A DNA stretch of 64,000 bases from Bifidobacterium sp. ESL0704 (GCF_029392075.1 NZ_CP113929.1:1860001-1924000); one strand, 5' to 3'. Shown: positions 51,630 through 62,132, numbered from the stretch's first letter. Notes: generated by a model from the sequence alone, not told the origin. Translations and numbers: made by a program.

Positions 51630-54560
51630 TCACTTCTTCTTGGAATCAGTTTTCGGTTCGGGTGCCTTGAGGTCGCCTTCGGACTTCCCGGAGCCCTTGT
51701 CATCCTTCTTTGAAGGCTGACCGTCCTTGCGCTCGATCTCCTTCATCTCGAAGGTCTCGATAATGTCGCCTTCCTGGATGTCGTTGAAGGAACCAAGGTT
51801 GATGCCAGCCTCGTAGCCTTCCTTGACGGACTGCACGTCGTCCTTGAAACGACGCAGCGAGGAGATCTCCAGGTCGTTGACCGTGGCCACGCCATTGCGC
51901 AGAATACGCGCCTTGGTGCCACGCTTGACCTCGCCGTCCTGGACCATGACGCCGGCGATGTTGCCGAACTTGGAGGAACGGAAGATCTGGCGAATCTCGG
52001 AATGGGAGGTGGTGACCTCTTCGTACTCCGGCTTGAGCATGCCCTTCAAGGCGGCTTCGATATCTTCAATCGCCTTGTAGATGACGGAGTAGTACTTGAT
52101 CTCCACGCCCTCGCGGTCGGCAAGATCGGCGACCTGACGGTTCGGACGGACGTTGAAGCCGATGATGACGGCCTTGTCGACCGTGGCCAGATTGACATCG
52201 TTCTGGGTGATCGCGCCGACACCGCGGTGGATGACCTGGATGCCGACCTCGTCGGACACCTCGATCTTCATCAGGGAATCTTCCAACGCCTCGACGGAAC
52301 CGGAGGAATCGCCCTTGATGACGATGTTGAGCATGTCGACCTCGGACTTGGCGAACTGCTCCTTCAGGCTCTCGAGCGAAACGACCTTGCGACGCTTGGC
52401 CAGCTGGGCCGCGCGTTCGGAGGCCTGACGCTTTTCGGCGATCTGACGGGCGGTGCGGTCGTCGGGTGCGACCAGGAAGAGGTCGCCGGCGCTCGGCACG
52501 CTGGTCAGGCCCAGCACCTGGACAGGCGTGGAAGGCGCTGCGGCCTTCATGGTCTTGCCGTCCTCGTTGAGCATGGCACGCACGCGGCCGTATGAAGTGC
52601 CGGCCACGATGGCGTCGCCCACATGGAGCGTACCCTGCTGCACCAGCACGGTTGCCACGGCGCCGCGTCCCTTGTCGAGCCTTGCCTCGACGGTCGCTCC
52701 ACGAGCGTCCATATCGGGGTTGGCCTTGAGGTCGAGTTCCGCATCGGCGGTCAGGAGAATCGCTTCAAGCAGCTTGTCGACGTTGGTGCCCAGTTTCGCG
52801 GAGATGTCGACGAACATGGTGTCGCCGCCGTATTCCTCGGGGACCAGGCCGAACTCAGTGAGCTGTCCGCGTACCTTTTCAGGATTCGCGCCTTCGACAT
52901 CGATCTTGTTGACCGCGACCACGATCGGCACCTTGGCCGCCTGCGCGTGGTTGATGGCCTCAACCGTCTGCGGCATCACGCCGTCATCGGCCGCGACGAC
53001 GAGCACCGCGATATCGGTCAGTTCGGCACCACGGGCACGCATGGCGGTGAACGCCTCGTGGCCAGGGGTATCGAGGAAGGTGATCTTGCGCGGTTTGTCT
53101 TCCAAGTTGACAGTGACCTGATAGGCACCGATACGCTGGGTGATGCCACCGGCCTCTCGCGCGGACACATTGGTCTTGCGGATGGTGTCGAGCAGGCGGG
53201 TCTTGCCGTGGTCGACGTGGCCCATGACAGTGACCACCGGCGGACGCGGCTTCAGATCCTCGTCGTCCTGCAGTTCTTCCTCATCAAGATTGATGTCGAA
53301 CTGCTGCAGGATCTCCTTGTCTTCCTCTTCGGCGGAAACGATCTTGACGTTCCAGCCGATTTCCTCGCCCAGAATCTGGAACGTGGCTTCATCGAGGGAC
53401 TGGGTGGCCGTGGCCATCTCGCCCAAGTGGAACATGACCGTCACCAAAGCGGCGGGATTGACATTGATCTTTTCGGCGAGGTCGGCGAGCGTGGCTCCCT
53501 GACGAAGCTTTACGGTCTGGCCATTACCGGCGGGAATGCGAACACCGCCGATGGTAGGAGCTTTGATCTCCTCGTAATCACGACGTTTCGCAAGCCTGTT
53601 CTTGCGGGCCCTCGAAGATTTGCCGCCCTGACGGCCGAAAGCACCTGCGGCACCGCCACGACCGCGACCGCCGCCACGCGACGGGCCGCCGCCCTGATAG
53701 CCGCCGGATCCGCCACCGAAGCGATTGCCGCCACGGCCTTGGGATTCGCCTTGGGCCTGCCCGGGGCGATTGTGCCCCCACTGCCCAGGACGTGCGCCCT
53801 GGTTCTGCCCGGGACGTCCGTTGCGGAATCCACCACGGCCACCACGGCCTCCATTGCGGCCGCCACGGCTGTTGTTGACCGTGGGACGGGCCATCGGATG
53901 CGGGCGCGGGATGCCGCTGGGCATCGGTACATGCATGCCCTGCTTGCGGCTGAATGGATTGTTACCCGGACGAGGCCCGGAACCTGTGTGCTGAGCGTGC
54001 GGCGCGGGCTGCGCACCACCATTGCCGGGACGAGGGGCACCACCGTTACGCGAACTGTTCGCGCCTGGCTTCACGCCACCGTTGTTGCCATTGAAATGCT
54101 GGTTGTTGCGCGGCCCGGGCATGCCACCCTGACGGCGTCCATGATCGCGACCACCGTGTTCGTTATGGCCACGATTGCCTTCATACTCGCGGTTTCCGCC
54201 CTCATGACGAGAACCGTGAGACTGGCCATTACGCGAAGACTCGTGATGGGGACCGGCACCAGGCTTGGCCGGGAAATGCGAATGAGCCTGTTCTCCCGGC
54301 TTCGCGCCGGTAGCGTTCTGACGCTGATGGCCGCTGCCCGGCTTGGCTCCGTGGGCGGAAGGTTTGGATTTTGGTGAAGCACCATCGGCCCCGGAATTAT
54401 CGTTCTGCGGGAACGCGGCCCGCAACTTGCGGACAACCGGCGCCTCCACTGTCGAGGATGCGGATTTGACGAACTCCCCCATGTCCTTCAGCTTCCGAAG
54501 GACGGCTTTACTGTCTACGCCAAACTCTTTAGCGAGTTCATATACGCGCTGTTTTGCCAC
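51630..54560 (-). CDS. infB: Translation initiation factor IF-2
   Basis: A 976-residue GTPase that places initiator tRNA on the ribosome. N-terminal IF2_N motif ([27 protein letters not shown]), then ~280 residues of Gly/Asn/His/Arg/Pro-rich low-complexity sequence, a second IF2_N-like region near 355-430, the G domain with [16 protein letters not shown] and NKID, and domains II-IV ([43 protein letters not shown]). A short Lys/Ser/Asp-rich tail follows. Family typical for actinobacteria except for the very long Gly/Asn/His linker. Confidence 0.97.
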   Translation of the reverse strand: MAKQRVYELAKEFGVDSKAVLRKLKDMGEFVKSASSTVEAPVVRKLRAAFPQNDNSGADGASPKSKPSAHGAKPGSGHQRQNATGAKPGEQAHSHFPAKPGAGPHHESSRNGQSHGSRHEGGNREYEGNRGHNEHGGRDHGRRQGGMPGPRNNQHFNGNNGGVKPGANSSRNGGAPRPGNGGAQPAPHAQHTGSGPRPGNNPFSRKQGMHVPMPSGIPRPHPMARPTVNNSRGGRNGGRGGRGGFRNGRPGQNQGARPGQWGHNRPGQAQGESQGRGGNRFGGGSGGYQGGGPSRGGGRGRGGAAGAFGRQGGKSSRARKNRLAKRRDYEEIKAPTIGGVRIPAGNGQTVKLRQGATLADLAEKINVNPAALVTVMFHLGEMATATQSLDEATFQILGEEIGWNVKIVSAEEEDKEILQQFDINLDEEELQDDEDLKPRPPVVTVMGHVDHGKTRLLDTIRKTNVSAREAGGITQRIGAYQVTVNLEDKPRKITFLDTPGHEAFTAMRARGAELTDIAVLVVAADDGVMPQTVEAINHAQAAKVPIVVAVNKIDVEGANPEKVRGQLTEFGLVPEEYGGDTMFVDISAKLGTNVDKLLEAILLTADAELDLKANPDMDARGATVEARLDKGRGAVATVLVQQGTLHVGDAIVAGTSYGRVRAMLNEDGKTMKAAAPSTPVQVLGLTSVPSAGDLFLVAPDDRTARQIAEKRQASERAAQLAKRRKVVSLESLKEQFAKSEVDMLNIVIKGDSSGSVEALEDSLMKIEVSDEVGIQVIHRGVGAITQNDVNLATVDKAVIIGFNVRPNRQVADLADREGVEIKYYSVIYKAIEDIEAALKGMLKPEYEEVTTSHSEIRQIFRSSKFGNIAGVMVQDGEVKRGTKARILRNGVATVNDLEISSLRRFKDDVQSVKEGYEAGINLGSFNDIQEGDIIETFEMKEIERKDGQPSKKDDKGSGKSEGDLKAPEPKTDSKKK

Positions 54561-54708
54561 TCAGTTTTCTCCTACTATTGTGACCGCGCGTACATGCACG
54601 GTCAATGTATTGTTACGGCGAGCTTACCCAGACTCATCGTGCGACCATGATTGTGTTACCTCGTCTCCGACCGGTGTGCAGACGCACTTCGCGCCGGTAA
54701 CCGGATTA

Positions 54709-54743
54709 CTGCAATCCAGCATACTCGTGATGCTGGATTGCAG
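54709..54743. repeat. 14-bp stem hairpin directly after nusA
   Basis: CTGCAATCCAGCAT (54709-54722) and its exact inverse (54730-54743), 7-nt loop, starting 1 bp after the nusA stop. No U run. The apical CCAGCA/TGCTGG matches the outer stem of arrays D and E, so it may be a single relative of them or an RNA-processing site in the operon. Confidence 0.85.
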
Positions 54744-54744
54744 A

Positions 54745-55812
54745 CTATTGTTCGTTTTCTACTGTTTTGCCCTCTTCGGCGGCTTTTGCGGCAGCCTGTG
54801 CCTGGGCGGCGGCATGGGCTTCGCTGGACTCGATGCCGATCTTCCAACCGGTGAGTTTGGCGGCGAGCCGGGCGTTCTGCCCCTCTTTGCCGATAGCGAG
54901 CGAAAGCTGGTCATCGTGAATGTAGGCGATGGCCGTCTTGTTCTTCTCGCTGACGATATCGACACCGGTTGCGACCGCCGGCGAAAGCGCGGAGCCGACG
55001 AACTTTGCGGGGTCCTTCGACCAATCAACGATGTCGATCTTCTCCGGTCCGAGATTCTCCATCACCGCACGCACGCGAGCGCCGCCAGGACCGATCAAGG
55101 CGCCCTTCGGATTGACGCCTTCGGTGTTGGCACGAACCGCGATCTTGGTGCGGGCGCCGGCCTCACGGGCGATGGCCATGATCGAGACGGCACCGCTCAC
55201 CAGCTCCGGAACCTCACGCTCGAAAAGCTTGCGCACCAGCTCAGGGTGCGAACGCGACACGACGATTTCAGGGCCCTTCAGCCCACGACCGACGGTGACG
55301 ACATAGACGCGCAGGCGGTCACCGTGACGATAATGCTCGCCGGGCACCTGTTCGCGTTTGGGCAGAATCGCCTCGACGTCGCCAACCGCGACATGCACAT
55401 TGGCCGGGTCCTTCGTATCCTGCTGGATGACGCCGGTGATGAGCTTGCCTTTCTGCCCGGCAAAGGCGCCGAGCACTCGTTCGTCCTCCGCATCGCGGAA
55501 AAGCTGACGAATCACCTGACGGGCGGTCGAAGCCGCCAAACGTCCGAAATCATGCGGGGTGTCATCGTATTCTTCGCCGAGTTCCGGACGCGGGTGCGGG
55601 TCCTCCTCGGTGGGCTCCACCGGCTTTTCGTCCCTCGCCCAGACGGTGAAGGTGCCTGCACGATCGTCGAGTGCGACGCGGGCGTGCTTCGCCGCATGTG
55701 GTGTTTTGCCATACGCCAATAGCAATGCTTCGGAAAGTGCGTTGTCAAGTGTTTCAGAATCGATTCCCTGCCCTGCCGCGAGCTGATGAATACCTGTCAG
55801 GTCCAGTTCCAT
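54745..55812 (-). CDS. nusA: Transcription termination/antitermination factor NusA
   Basis: A 355-residue factor that binds RNA polymerase and nascent RNA. N-terminal domain residues ~1-130, S1 domain (LITGVIQQDTKDPANVHVAVGDVEAILPKREQVPGEHY), KH1 and KH2 (ALIGPGGARVRAVMENLGPEKIDIVDW; DDQLSLAIGKEGQNARLAAKLTGWKIGIES). The short Ala/Gln-rich tail is typical of actinobacteria, which lack the C-terminal acidic repeats. It heads the infB cluster and is divergent from a lipoprotein gene. Confidence 0.96.
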   Translation of the reverse strand: MELDLTGIHQLAAGQGIDSETLDNALSEALLLAYGKTPHAAKHARVALDDRAGTFTVWARDEKPVEPTEEDPHPRPELGEEYDDTPHDFGRLAASTARQVIRQLFRDAEDERVLGAFAGQKGKLITGVIQQDTKDPANVHVAVGDVEAILPKREQVPGEHYRHGDRLRVYVVTVGRGLKGPEIVVSRSHPELVRKLFEREVPELVSGAVSIMAIAREAGARTKIAVRANTEGVNPKGALIGPGGARVRAVMENLGPEKIDIVDWSKDPAKFVGSALSPAVATGVDIVSEKNKTAIAYIHDDQLSLAIGKEGQNARLAAKLTGWKIGIESSEAHAAAQAQAAAKAAEEGKTVENEQ

Positions 55813-55896
55813 GGTCGCAAGACCTCCTATATGAAATTATCTGCCGAGCTTTTCAAAGCCCCATTAAGTCATAATCATTCGGTATTCTAGTAGTTT

Positions 55897-56805
55897 ATGC
55901 AGACACGTCGTATTTTTTCCTCTTTGCGCAATTTCCTGAGACGACGTGTCGTTCCAGCGCTTGCCGTGGCCGCTCTTGTCGTTCCTTTGGCGGCCTGCAA
56001 CGCCCCGCGAATCGAATCTCCTGTGGAATCGGCAGGGCCCTGCAGAACCGCCTATGACAATGCCGTCTCCGACAGTTCACAGTCAGACGCAGGCCATCCG
56101 TTCATCGACCGTTACCTATCCGCCGGAAACGCAGCGCAATCCTGGCGTGAGGCCGCTATTCTCTGCCCGTCGCAATTCAGCATATATACCATAAAAAGCG
56201 CGCAGATGCAATGGCTTCAGCGCAGTCTTTCTGTACAGGTCGGTGTTACACCCACACGACCCAACGCGGCACTGGCCAATCTCGACAACGTCTTCGCCTT
56301 GCATGTCAGCCGCGACACCCTCGCTTCCATGGCTTTGGCGGAGGACCGTGCCGGTTTTGAAATCGCGGTCCTTGCGGCAAAAGGCGTCGGCAATGCCACT
56401 CTGCGTCTAAGCGATGGCCACAAAGCCGTCGCCTCGCGCCTTATCTCTTTGGAGACCAAGAACGCAAGTGCCACCGCCTCCAACGACCCGCGCAAGAAGG
56501 TCTACGACGTGACCGATCTCCTCGCCCACCCCGAGACCATTACCGATCCGAGCACCGGATTGCAGACTTCCACCATCGGCGTCGTGGAGATGGATTGCGC
56601 CCGCGAATCGCTTACCGCCCTTTCACAGACATTGCCGGTATCGAACACCGACGATTCGTCTGCTGCCAACGGTGCTGCATCGGGAAACCAAAGAAACGAA
56701 AGCAGCAGCAAATCGCTGGCCGTGCTCGCCGATCTCATCTCCTCGCGTATCTACCTGGCGTTATCGCTGGGCTATCCGTCTTTCGACAGCGCTTTGTATC
56801 GGTAA
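55897..56805 (+). CDS. Lipoprotein of unknown function
   Basis: A 302-residue protein. The basic N-terminus (TRRIFSSLRNFLRRR), hydrophobic stretch and lipobox LAAC (Cys34) define a lipoprotein. The mature part contains three more cysteines (ESAGPC, AILCPS, MDCARES) that may form disulfides, and a Ser/Asn/Ala-rich linker near 250. The cell-surface domain is unrecognised. Position next to nusA is common to bifidobacteria in my recollection. TATTCT is 8 nt before the ATG, with no ribosome-binding site, so the message may be leaderless. Confidence 0.8.
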   Translation: MQTRRIFSSLRNFLRRRVVPALAVAALVVPLAACNAPRIESPVESAGPCRTAYDNAVSDSSQSDAGHPFIDRYLSAGNAAQSWREAAILCPSQFSIYTIKSAQMQWLQRSLSVQVGVTPTRPNAALANLDNVFALHVSRDTLASMALAEDRAGFEIAVLAAKGVGNATLRLSDGHKAVASRLISLETKNASATASNDPRKKVYDVTDLLAHPETITDPSTGLQTSTIGVVEMDCARESLTALSQTLPVSNTDDSSAANGAASGNQRNESSSKSLAVLADLISSRIYLALSLGYPSFDSALYR

Positions 56806-57206
56806 TCGTTGTATATCCATTTCCCCGATTGACGTCGCAGCCAAGCACAGCTCAGGTGAAATCTCACGGACCGTCAAGCCCTTCCCGTCATCCCTGGTTG
56901 GATCACACCCCAAGATCGCACCCCGACATGTTGATGACGCTTCGGGATTGTCTCTCTGCCTAATGCGGCGGTCGCCGATTTTGCCTTGAAGATATCTCAC
57001 ACCTGTATGCATGTCTCATTCAGTACGGCGCCATTGCCGATACCCCCGAATCGGGGTTAATGGCCAGAAAACGTGTCCGTTTTAGGATGTGAGCGGTTGT
57101 CCCGTCTGGTCTGTCGGGCGTTCGAGTTGGGCAGCGGCAAACTCGGAGACCAGAGACACTGCAGATACGAAAACGCCTCCGAAACCGAAGTTCCAGAGGC
57201 TTAACG
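56806..57206. other. 401-bp gap with one palindrome and a tRNA terminator
   Basis: GCCATT-N8-CCCCGA/TCGGGG-N2-AATGGC (57030-57064) forms a two-step hairpin without a U run. The tRNA-Ser terminator lies at 57169-57203. No gene is seen. Confidence 0.5.
57169..57203 (-). terminator. Terminator of tRNA-Ser(CGA)
   Basis: On the minus strand GCCTCTGGAAC-TTCG-GTTTCGGAGGC forms an 11-bp stem with one mismatch and a TTCG tetraloop, followed by GTTTTCG. Confidence 0.85.
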
Positions 57207-57291
57207 CGGATAAGGCGAGATTCGAACTCGCGGAGGATTTCTCCTCACACGCTTTCGAGGCGTGCTCCTTAGACCGCTCGGACACTTATCC
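57207..57291 (-). tRNA. tRNA-Ser(CGA)
   Basis: Acceptor stem GGATAAG/CTTATCC, discriminator G, long variable arm (GAGGAGaaaTCCTCC region), T arm identical to that of the tRNA-Ser(UGA) in this window, anticodon stem CACGC/GCGTG with loop CTCGAAA, anticodon CGA. CCA is not encoded. Confidence 0.95.
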
Positions 57292-57529
57292 ATTTGTTAC
57301 GAAAACGCAACTTTTCTAGTATAAGGCAACGTGCCAACCATCGCAACCGGGCGTGGCGCATTCCACACAATCCTCCAGATCGCACCATAAATAGGCCGCT
57401 ACCGTACAATCAGCGGCCAAAATGGCGGAACAGAACAATTCTGCCATATTCGGTCCGCTTTCCCGAGGCCAGTGACTTATTTATGGAGCAACTGAATTTC
57501 GTAGGCCTCTTCAGGGCGATTCTGCACAA

Positions 57530-58561
57530 TCAATCGAGAGTGCGGCGAGCGCGGATCGCCACGGCGCGCTTCGCCAGCTCGGTGTCCGGCGGATAAGCGA
57601 CATGCTCCAGTGTTAGACCGCAGGCGGCGATGGGCCCGGTCGAGCCTTCACGCACGGGTTCGGCCATCTTGCGCGCGAACCAATCCAAAGACTTGCGATG
57701 CCGACCGACCTGTACGCACGCGTTGACCAGCGAACGCACCATGTTGTGCGCGAAAGCATCGGCCACTATGGTGAAACAGACCAGACCGGACTCGAGGGAC
57801 GGCACGGCGTAGGCCTGATCTGTACTCGAACGACCCGTTGTGAATCCGGACCCGCATGCCGCCACGGATGGCGTCTCAGAGGTTCCGACGATTGCCGGCT
57901 TATCATTCCCGCCGGGCGCAGTGGATGGTTGAGCATCCACGAAACCAACGGCGTCACCGTACAATCCCGTTGCAGGCACACGCTTCCACACCGCCTTCTT
58001 GACCTCACGAATGGTGGTACCGCCCGGATTGGGAGTAGCGAAGGAGCCGAAATCGTGCAGACCGATGGTCATGGCAGCGGCCTGGTTCATCGCGGGGATA
58101 TCAAGCGTGTCTTCGAGGTTCCACACAAAGCCGCGCAACCGTGGATCAGCGGGTCTGGCCCCGTCCGCAATCCGATACACATATGTGCGTTCCAATGCCG
58201 AGAAACGGGCGTCGAAACCGTCCGGCGCCACTTGCACGCCGTGCAGTGCGATATCATCGGGCAAATCGTGGCTCAGACGACGACGCAAAGCCTCGACGGC
58301 GGGCACTTGCATGTGTCCCACGCAACGATCGAGCGTCGCCTCCCCCACGTCCAGATGGCAGACCTGATGGGCGGCATGCACACCAGTATCGGTGCGTCCG
58401 GCTACCACCAGCCGCAAGGGCTCATCGGCATCGTCAACCGGCACGCGCATGACAGTATGCAACGCGGTCTCAACGACCCCTTGCACGGTACGCAGGCCGG
58501 GCTGCTTCGCCCAACCATGGAAACCGCCGCCGTCGTATGCCAGATCAATTCGTAATCTCAT
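57530..58561 (-). CDS. truA: tRNA pseudouridine synthase A with insert
   Basis: A 343-residue enzyme that makes pseudouridine 38-40 in tRNA anticodon arms. Catalytic Asp in LVVAGRTDTGVHAAHQV; start MRLRIDLAYDGGGFHGWAKQ fits the family; NMVRSLVNACVQVGRHR and APACGLTLEHV-like end. A ~60-residue Gly/Ser/Thr-rich insert (about 220-275) is absent from most TruA. TATACT is 7 nt before the ATG at 58561, so it may have its own leaderless promoter; the frame is open to 58624. It follows rplQ after hairpin array H. Confidence 0.95.
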   Translation of the reverse strand: MRLRIDLAYDGGGFHGWAKQPGLRTVQGVVETALHTVMRVPVDDADEPLRLVVAGRTDTGVHAAHQVCHLDVGEATLDRCVGHMQVPAVEALRRRLSHDLPDDIALHGVQVAPDGFDARFSALERTYVYRIADGARPADPRLRGFVWNLEDTLDIPAMNQAAAMTIGLHDFGSFATPNPGGTTIREVKKAVWKRVPATGLYGDAVGFVDAQPSTAPGGNDKPAIVGTSETPSVAACGSGFTTGRSSTDQAYAVPSLESGLVCFTIVADAFAHNMVRSLVNACVQVGRHRKSLDWFARKMAEPVREGSTGPIAACGLTLEHVAYPPDTELAKRAVAIRARRTLD

Positions 58562-58644
58562 CGTTGCCAGTATACGTGCTGCACCGGCTTGCAAACTCAG
58601 TACATCGCGTACAGCAGCAAACATGCTCTGAATAAGAGAAAATT

Positions 58645-58808
58645 GTGATTAACTCTGCACGATGCTCGAATATACAGAATTAATCACGAAAAGACTATCG
58701 AAAACGTGATTAGCTCTGCATCGCATCTGAGCATGCAGAATAAATCACAAAAAGACCAGCAAAAACGTGATTAGCTCTGCAAGTTCATGAATATGCAGAA
58801 TAAATCAC
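58645..58808. repeat. Hairpin array H (3 units, 61-bp period)
   Basis: Units at 58645-58687, 58706-58748 and 58767-58808, start-to-start spacing 61 and 61. Each begins GTGATTA(A/G)CTCTGCA and ends TGCAGAAT(T/A)AATCAC or close variants. Loops and linkers differ, the linkers sharing only A-rich sequence. It lies between rplQ and truA, after the rplQ terminator. Confidence 0.96.
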
Positions 58809-58860
58809 GGAATCAGACAAATATGAGGCAAGCTTCAGGGCGGACCATCATAATAAGCGA

Positions 58861-58894
58861 AAGAGGACCGGAGACTTGCATCTCCGACCCTCTT
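58861..58894 (-). terminator. Terminator of the ribosomal-protein cluster after rplQ
   Basis: AAGAGG-A-CCGGAGA ... TCTCCGACCCTCTT makes a ~13-bp GC-rich stem with small bulges, 31 bp after rplQ. The following U tract on the minus strand is weak (TCGCTTATT). Confidence 0.7.
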
Positions 58895-58924
58895 GATGAA
58901 GAAACCTCAGTGAAGCCTAACGGT

Positions 58925-59485
58925 TCACTTCTCTTCCTTGTCGTCATCCTTGGCTTCGGTCTTCTTGACCTCGGCCTCATCGGCAGCGACATCAGCCTTG
59001 ACTTCGGTCTCCTTGGCCTCGGCAGTGCCCTTCTGAGCCTTCGCTTCGGTCTCTTCGACCTCGGCCTTGTCAACGGCAGCCGCAGCAGAGGCTTCGGCTT
59101 CCTTGACCACGGACTGCTTGGCGCTGACCGGCTCGGTGACGAGCTCGATGATGGCGCGCGGCGCGTTGTTGCCCTTGGACGGGGCAATCTTAACGATGCG
59201 GGTATAGCCACCCTCACGCTGCTTCATCTGCTCGGCGATCTCCGTGAAGAGCTTGTGCACGATGGACTTGTTGCGCACGACGCGCATCACGCGACGACGA
59301 TGAGCGAGGTCACCCTTCTTGGCGAAGGTGATCAGGCGCTCGACCACGGGGCGAAGACGCTTGGCCTTCGGCAGCGTGGTGACGATGCGACCGTGCTCGA
59401 ACAGGCTGGTCGCCATGTTCGCGAGCATCAAACGCTCATGAGCCGGGCTTGAAGCCAGGTGCGGCCCTTTTCTAGGTGTAGGCAT
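58925..59485 (-). CDS. rplQ: 50S ribosomal protein L17
   Basis: A 186-residue protein. The L17 domain covers residues 1-118 ([28 protein letters not shown] ... [22 protein letters not shown]). The last ~65 residues are an alternating Ala/Glu/Lys tail, an extension that is common in actinobacterial L17. It is the last gene of the rpoA cluster. Confidence 0.97.
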   Translation of the reverse strand: MPTPRKGPHLASSPAHERLMLANMATSLFEHGRIVTTLPKAKRLRPVVERLITFAKKGDLAHRRRVMRVVRNKSIVHKLFTEIAEQMKQREGGYTRIVKIAPSKGNNAPRAIIELVTEPVSAKQSVVKEAEASAAAAVDKAEVEETEAKAQKGTAEAKETEVKADVAADEAEVKKTEAKDDDKEEK

Positions 59486-59576
59486 TATTACTCCTTAACG
59501 CCTCGGAATTACCCGTTCAGGTGGGCATACGCCCGAACATCCGAACGGATACCGAAGCTTAAAATGAAGTTGGCTC

Positions 59577-60572
59577 TTACTCGTCTTCAGGCGAGAAGAA
59601 GGTGCCACCTTCAAGGTTGTTGGTATCGAAGCCCAGCGGAGAGGCCTTCAGCGAGAGACCCATGCTTTCGAGCTTCTCCTTGACCTCGTCGATAGACTTC
59701 ATACCGAAATTACGGATGTCGAGCAAATCCTGCTCGGTGTGGGACACCAATTCACCGACGGTGTGGATACCCTCCCGCTTCAGGCAGTTGTAGCTGCGCT
59801 GGGTGAGATTGAGTTCCTCGATCGGAATCGACATCTCCGGATTGACTTCTTCCTCAACCGGAGCCGGGCCGACCTCGACGCCTTCCGCTTGCGTGTTGAG
59901 TTCACGGCAAAGGCCGAAAAGTTCAACCAAAGTGGAACCGGCGGATGCGACGGCATCGCGCGGCGAAATCGCCGGCTTGGTCTCCACATCGAGGATGAGC
60001 TTATCGAAATCCGTGCGCTGTTCGACACGGGTGGCCTCGACCTTATAGCTCACCTTGAGAACGGGCGAATAAATGGAATCGACCGGAATACGGCCAATCT
60101 CATCGTCATCCTGCTTGTTCATCTGCGCCGGGACATAGCCACGACCACGCTCGACAGTGAACTCGATCTCGAGTTCGCCGTCCTCGGCGAGAGTGGCGAT
60201 ATGCATATCCGGGTTGGCGATGGTGACGCCGGCCGGAGGGGTGATATCCCCCGCGGTGGCCTCGCCCTTGCCGCTCTTACGCAGATACATGACAACCGGT
60301 TCGTCATATTCACTGGTGAGTACGATTCCCTTGATATTGAGCAGGATCTCAGTGACATCCTCGACGACGCCAGGCAGAGTAGTGAACTCGTGCAGGGCAC
60401 CGGAGATGCGCACTGAAGTGACTGCGGCTCCAGGGATAGAACTCAACAGAGTACGACGCAACGAATTACCAAGCGTGTAACCAAATCCAGGCTCGAGCGG
60501 CTCGATAGTGAAACGAGAACGCTGCGGATTCAGTGATTCCTCAGTAAGTTGCGGACGCTGTGCAATAAGCAC
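59577..60572 (-). CDS. rpoA: RNA polymerase alpha subunit
   Basis: A 331-residue subunit. The N-terminal dimerisation domain is [36 protein letters not shown], and the C-terminal domain, which contacts UP elements and activators, is [42 protein letters not shown]. It sits between rpsK and rplQ; rpsD is absent at this position, as in other bifidobacteria. Confidence 0.98.
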   Translation of the reverse strand: MLIAQRPQLTEESLNPQRSRFTIEPLEPGFGYTLGNSLRRTLLSSIPGAAVTSVRISGALHEFTTLPGVVEDVTEILLNIKGIVLTSEYDEPVVMYLRKSGKGEATAGDITPPAGVTIANPDMHIATLAEDGELEIEFTVERGRGYVPAQMNKQDDDEIGRIPVDSIYSPVLKVSYKVEATRVEQRTDFDKLILDVETKPAISPRDAVASAGSTLVELFGLCRELNTQAEGVEVGPAPVEEEVNPEMSIPIEELNLTQRSYNCLKREGIHTVGELVSHTEQDLLDIRNFGMKSIDEVKEKLESMGLSLKASPLGFDTNNLEGGTFFSPEDE

Positions 60573-60650
60573 TGTGTTATCCTTTCAGCTTTTGATCGTG
60601 GTGCACTCACTGGTCATAAGCGGGTTGGACGGATGGTTAAATGAAGTGCT

Positions 60651-61049
60651 TCAGACGCGGCGGCGCTTCGGAGGGCGCACACCGTTATGAGCCTGCGGGG
60701 TGACATCGGTGATGGAACCGACTTCGAGACCTGCGGACTGCAGGGAGCGGATGGCGGTTTCACGACCGCTGCCCGGACCCTTGACGTAGACGTCAACCTT
60801 CTTGACGCCGTGCTCCTGCGCCTTGCGGGCGGCCGATTCAGCGGCCATGCCTGCGGCGTACGGAGTGGACTTACGCGAGCCCTTGAAACCGACATCGCCA
60901 CCGGAAGCCCAAGCGACTACAGCGCCCGAAGGATCCGTGATGGAGATGATGGTGTTATTGAAAGTGGACTTGATGTGCGCTTGGCCGACCGGTACCGATT
61001 TACGGTCACGGCGACGTGGCTTGCGCGCGGCTTGCTTTGCAGCTGCCAT
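60651..61049 (-). CDS. rpsK: 30S ribosomal protein S11
   Basis: A 132-residue protein with the S11 signatures [44 protein letters not shown] and the end [16 protein letters not shown]. Family-typical length; it lies between rpsM and rpoA. Confidence 0.98.
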   Translation of the reverse strand: MAAAKQAARKPRRRDRKSVPVGQAHIKSTFNNTIISITDPSGAVVAWASGGDVGFKGSRKSTPYAAGMAAESAARKAQEHGVKKVDVYVKGPGSGRETAIRSLQSAGLEVGSITDVTPQAHNGVRPPKRRRV

Positions 61050-61152
61050 TGATCCTCGTTTCCTAATTACGAATGATTCCTACGTCACGAAGAGCCTGGA
61101 ACGCTGCAAGAACCTTGCGACGCCCCGTCCCTCTTCATAACTGCTTTAAGCC

Positions 61153-61530
61153 TTACTTAACGGCCTTTTTCTTTCCAGCGACGGTACGCTTCGGACCCTT
61201 GCGGGTACGGGCGTTGGTCTTGGTGCGCTGACCGCGCACGGGCAGACCATGGCGGTGACGCTGGCCCTGATAGCAGTTGATCTGAATCTTGCGACGAATA
61301 TCCGCATCGACTTCACGACGCAGATCGCCTTCAATCTTGTAATTTGCCTCAAGATAGTCACGCAGCGTAATAAGCTGCTCGTCGCTCAGATCCTTGACGC
61401 GGGTATCCGGATTGACTCCGGTGGCGGCAAGCGTTTCCTTCGCGCGAGTACGGCCGACACCAAAGATATAGGTGAGGGCGATCTCGATGCGCTTCTCATT
61501 GGGGATGTCGACTCCGGCAAGACGTGCCAT
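61153..61530 (-). CDS. rpsM: 30S ribosomal protein S13
   Basis: A 125-residue protein starting [26 protein letters not shown], with the conserved C-terminal [19 protein letters not shown] that contacts tRNA in the ribosome. It is between rpmJ and rpsK in the standard order. Confidence 0.98.
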   Translation of the reverse strand: MARLAGVDIPNEKRIEIALTYIFGVGRTRAKETLAATGVNPDTRVKDLSDEQLITLRDYLEANYKIEGDLRREVDADIRRKIQINCYQGQRHRHGLPVRGQRTKTNARTRKGPKRTVAGKKKAVK

Positions 61531-61657
61531 TGCGATTCCTTCTATGTTCCGTAGGTTTGTACCAAGTCATCCGGTCTCCCGGCTCGGGCCTACGTACCCG
61601 AGGTTCAGCGATTTGCGCTGCGACTCAATACCTTTTATCTGGTCGGAGGTTTTCCGC

Positions 61658-61771
61658 TCAGCCTTGACGCTGCTTATGGCGCGGGTTGGAGCAGATCACC
61701 ATGACGCGACCGTGACGACGGATCACGCGGCAATTCTCGCAGATCCTCTTCACACTAGGGCTGACCTTCAT
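61658..61771 (-). CDS. rpmJ: 50S ribosomal protein L36
   Basis: A 37-residue zinc-binding protein ([19 protein letters not shown]; later [11 protein letters not shown]). Zinc ligands Cys11, Cys14, Cys27 and His32 are present, so it is the zinc-containing form. AAAAGGAAAACC precedes the ATG. It lies between infA and rpsM. Confidence 0.97.
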   Translation of the reverse strand: MKVSPSVKRICENCRVIRRHGRVMVICSNPRHKQRQG

Positions 61772-61791
61772 GGTTTTCCTTTTCTGTACCT

Positions 61792-62010
61792 TTACTTATA
61801 ACGGTACGTAATTCGGCCGCGGTTCAGATCGTAAGGGCTCATTTCAAGGACCACACGGTCCTGCGGAAGGATGCGGATATAATTCTTGCGCATCTTGCCT
61901 GAAATGGTGGCCAGCACGATGTGCTTGTTTTCAAGTTCGACGCGAAACATCGCGTTCGGCAGTGCTTCCACTACCTGACCTTCAACTTCAATCACACCGT
62001 CTTTAGCCAT
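61792..62010 (-). CDS. infA: Translation initiation factor IF-1
   Basis: A 72-residue OB-fold protein ([30 protein letters not shown] ... [13 protein letters not shown]), family-typical in length. An ATG 3 codons upstream is not expected to be used. A likely promoter is TTGGTG-17-TACATG on the minus strand (about 62038-62070), downstream of the adk terminator, so infA starts a new transcript. Confidence 0.97.
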   Translation of the reverse strand: MAKDGVIEVEGQVVEALPNAMFRVELENKHIVLATISGKMRKNYIRILPQDRVVLEMSPYDLNRGRITYRYK

Positions 62011-62085
62011 GAGCCTCATTCCGTTCTTTGGCTGATATTACATGTATGATGCATCCGAAAACACACCAACTTCTTACTATAACAA

Positions 62086-62132
62086 AAGAAGGGACCAAGC
62101 GCGACACGGCGTGTTGCATTTGGTCCCTTCTT
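62086..62132 (-). terminator. Intrinsic terminator after adk
   Basis: AAGAAGGGACCAA (62086-62098) and its exact inverse (62120-62132) form a 13-bp stem; the minus strand continues TTTGTTATAG. It separates the secY-adk transcript from infA. Confidence 0.85.

Noticed and set aside
54561..54744. A ylxR-type small gene between nusA and infB
   Set aside because: Many bacteria have one here, but the 184-bp gap has no frame with the conserved YlxR residues; only a hairpin is visible.
58813..59217. Lys/Arg/Pro-rich frame antisense to or overlapping rplQ
   Set aside because: It is a by-product of the repetitive Ala/Glu/Lys tail of L17 read in another frame.
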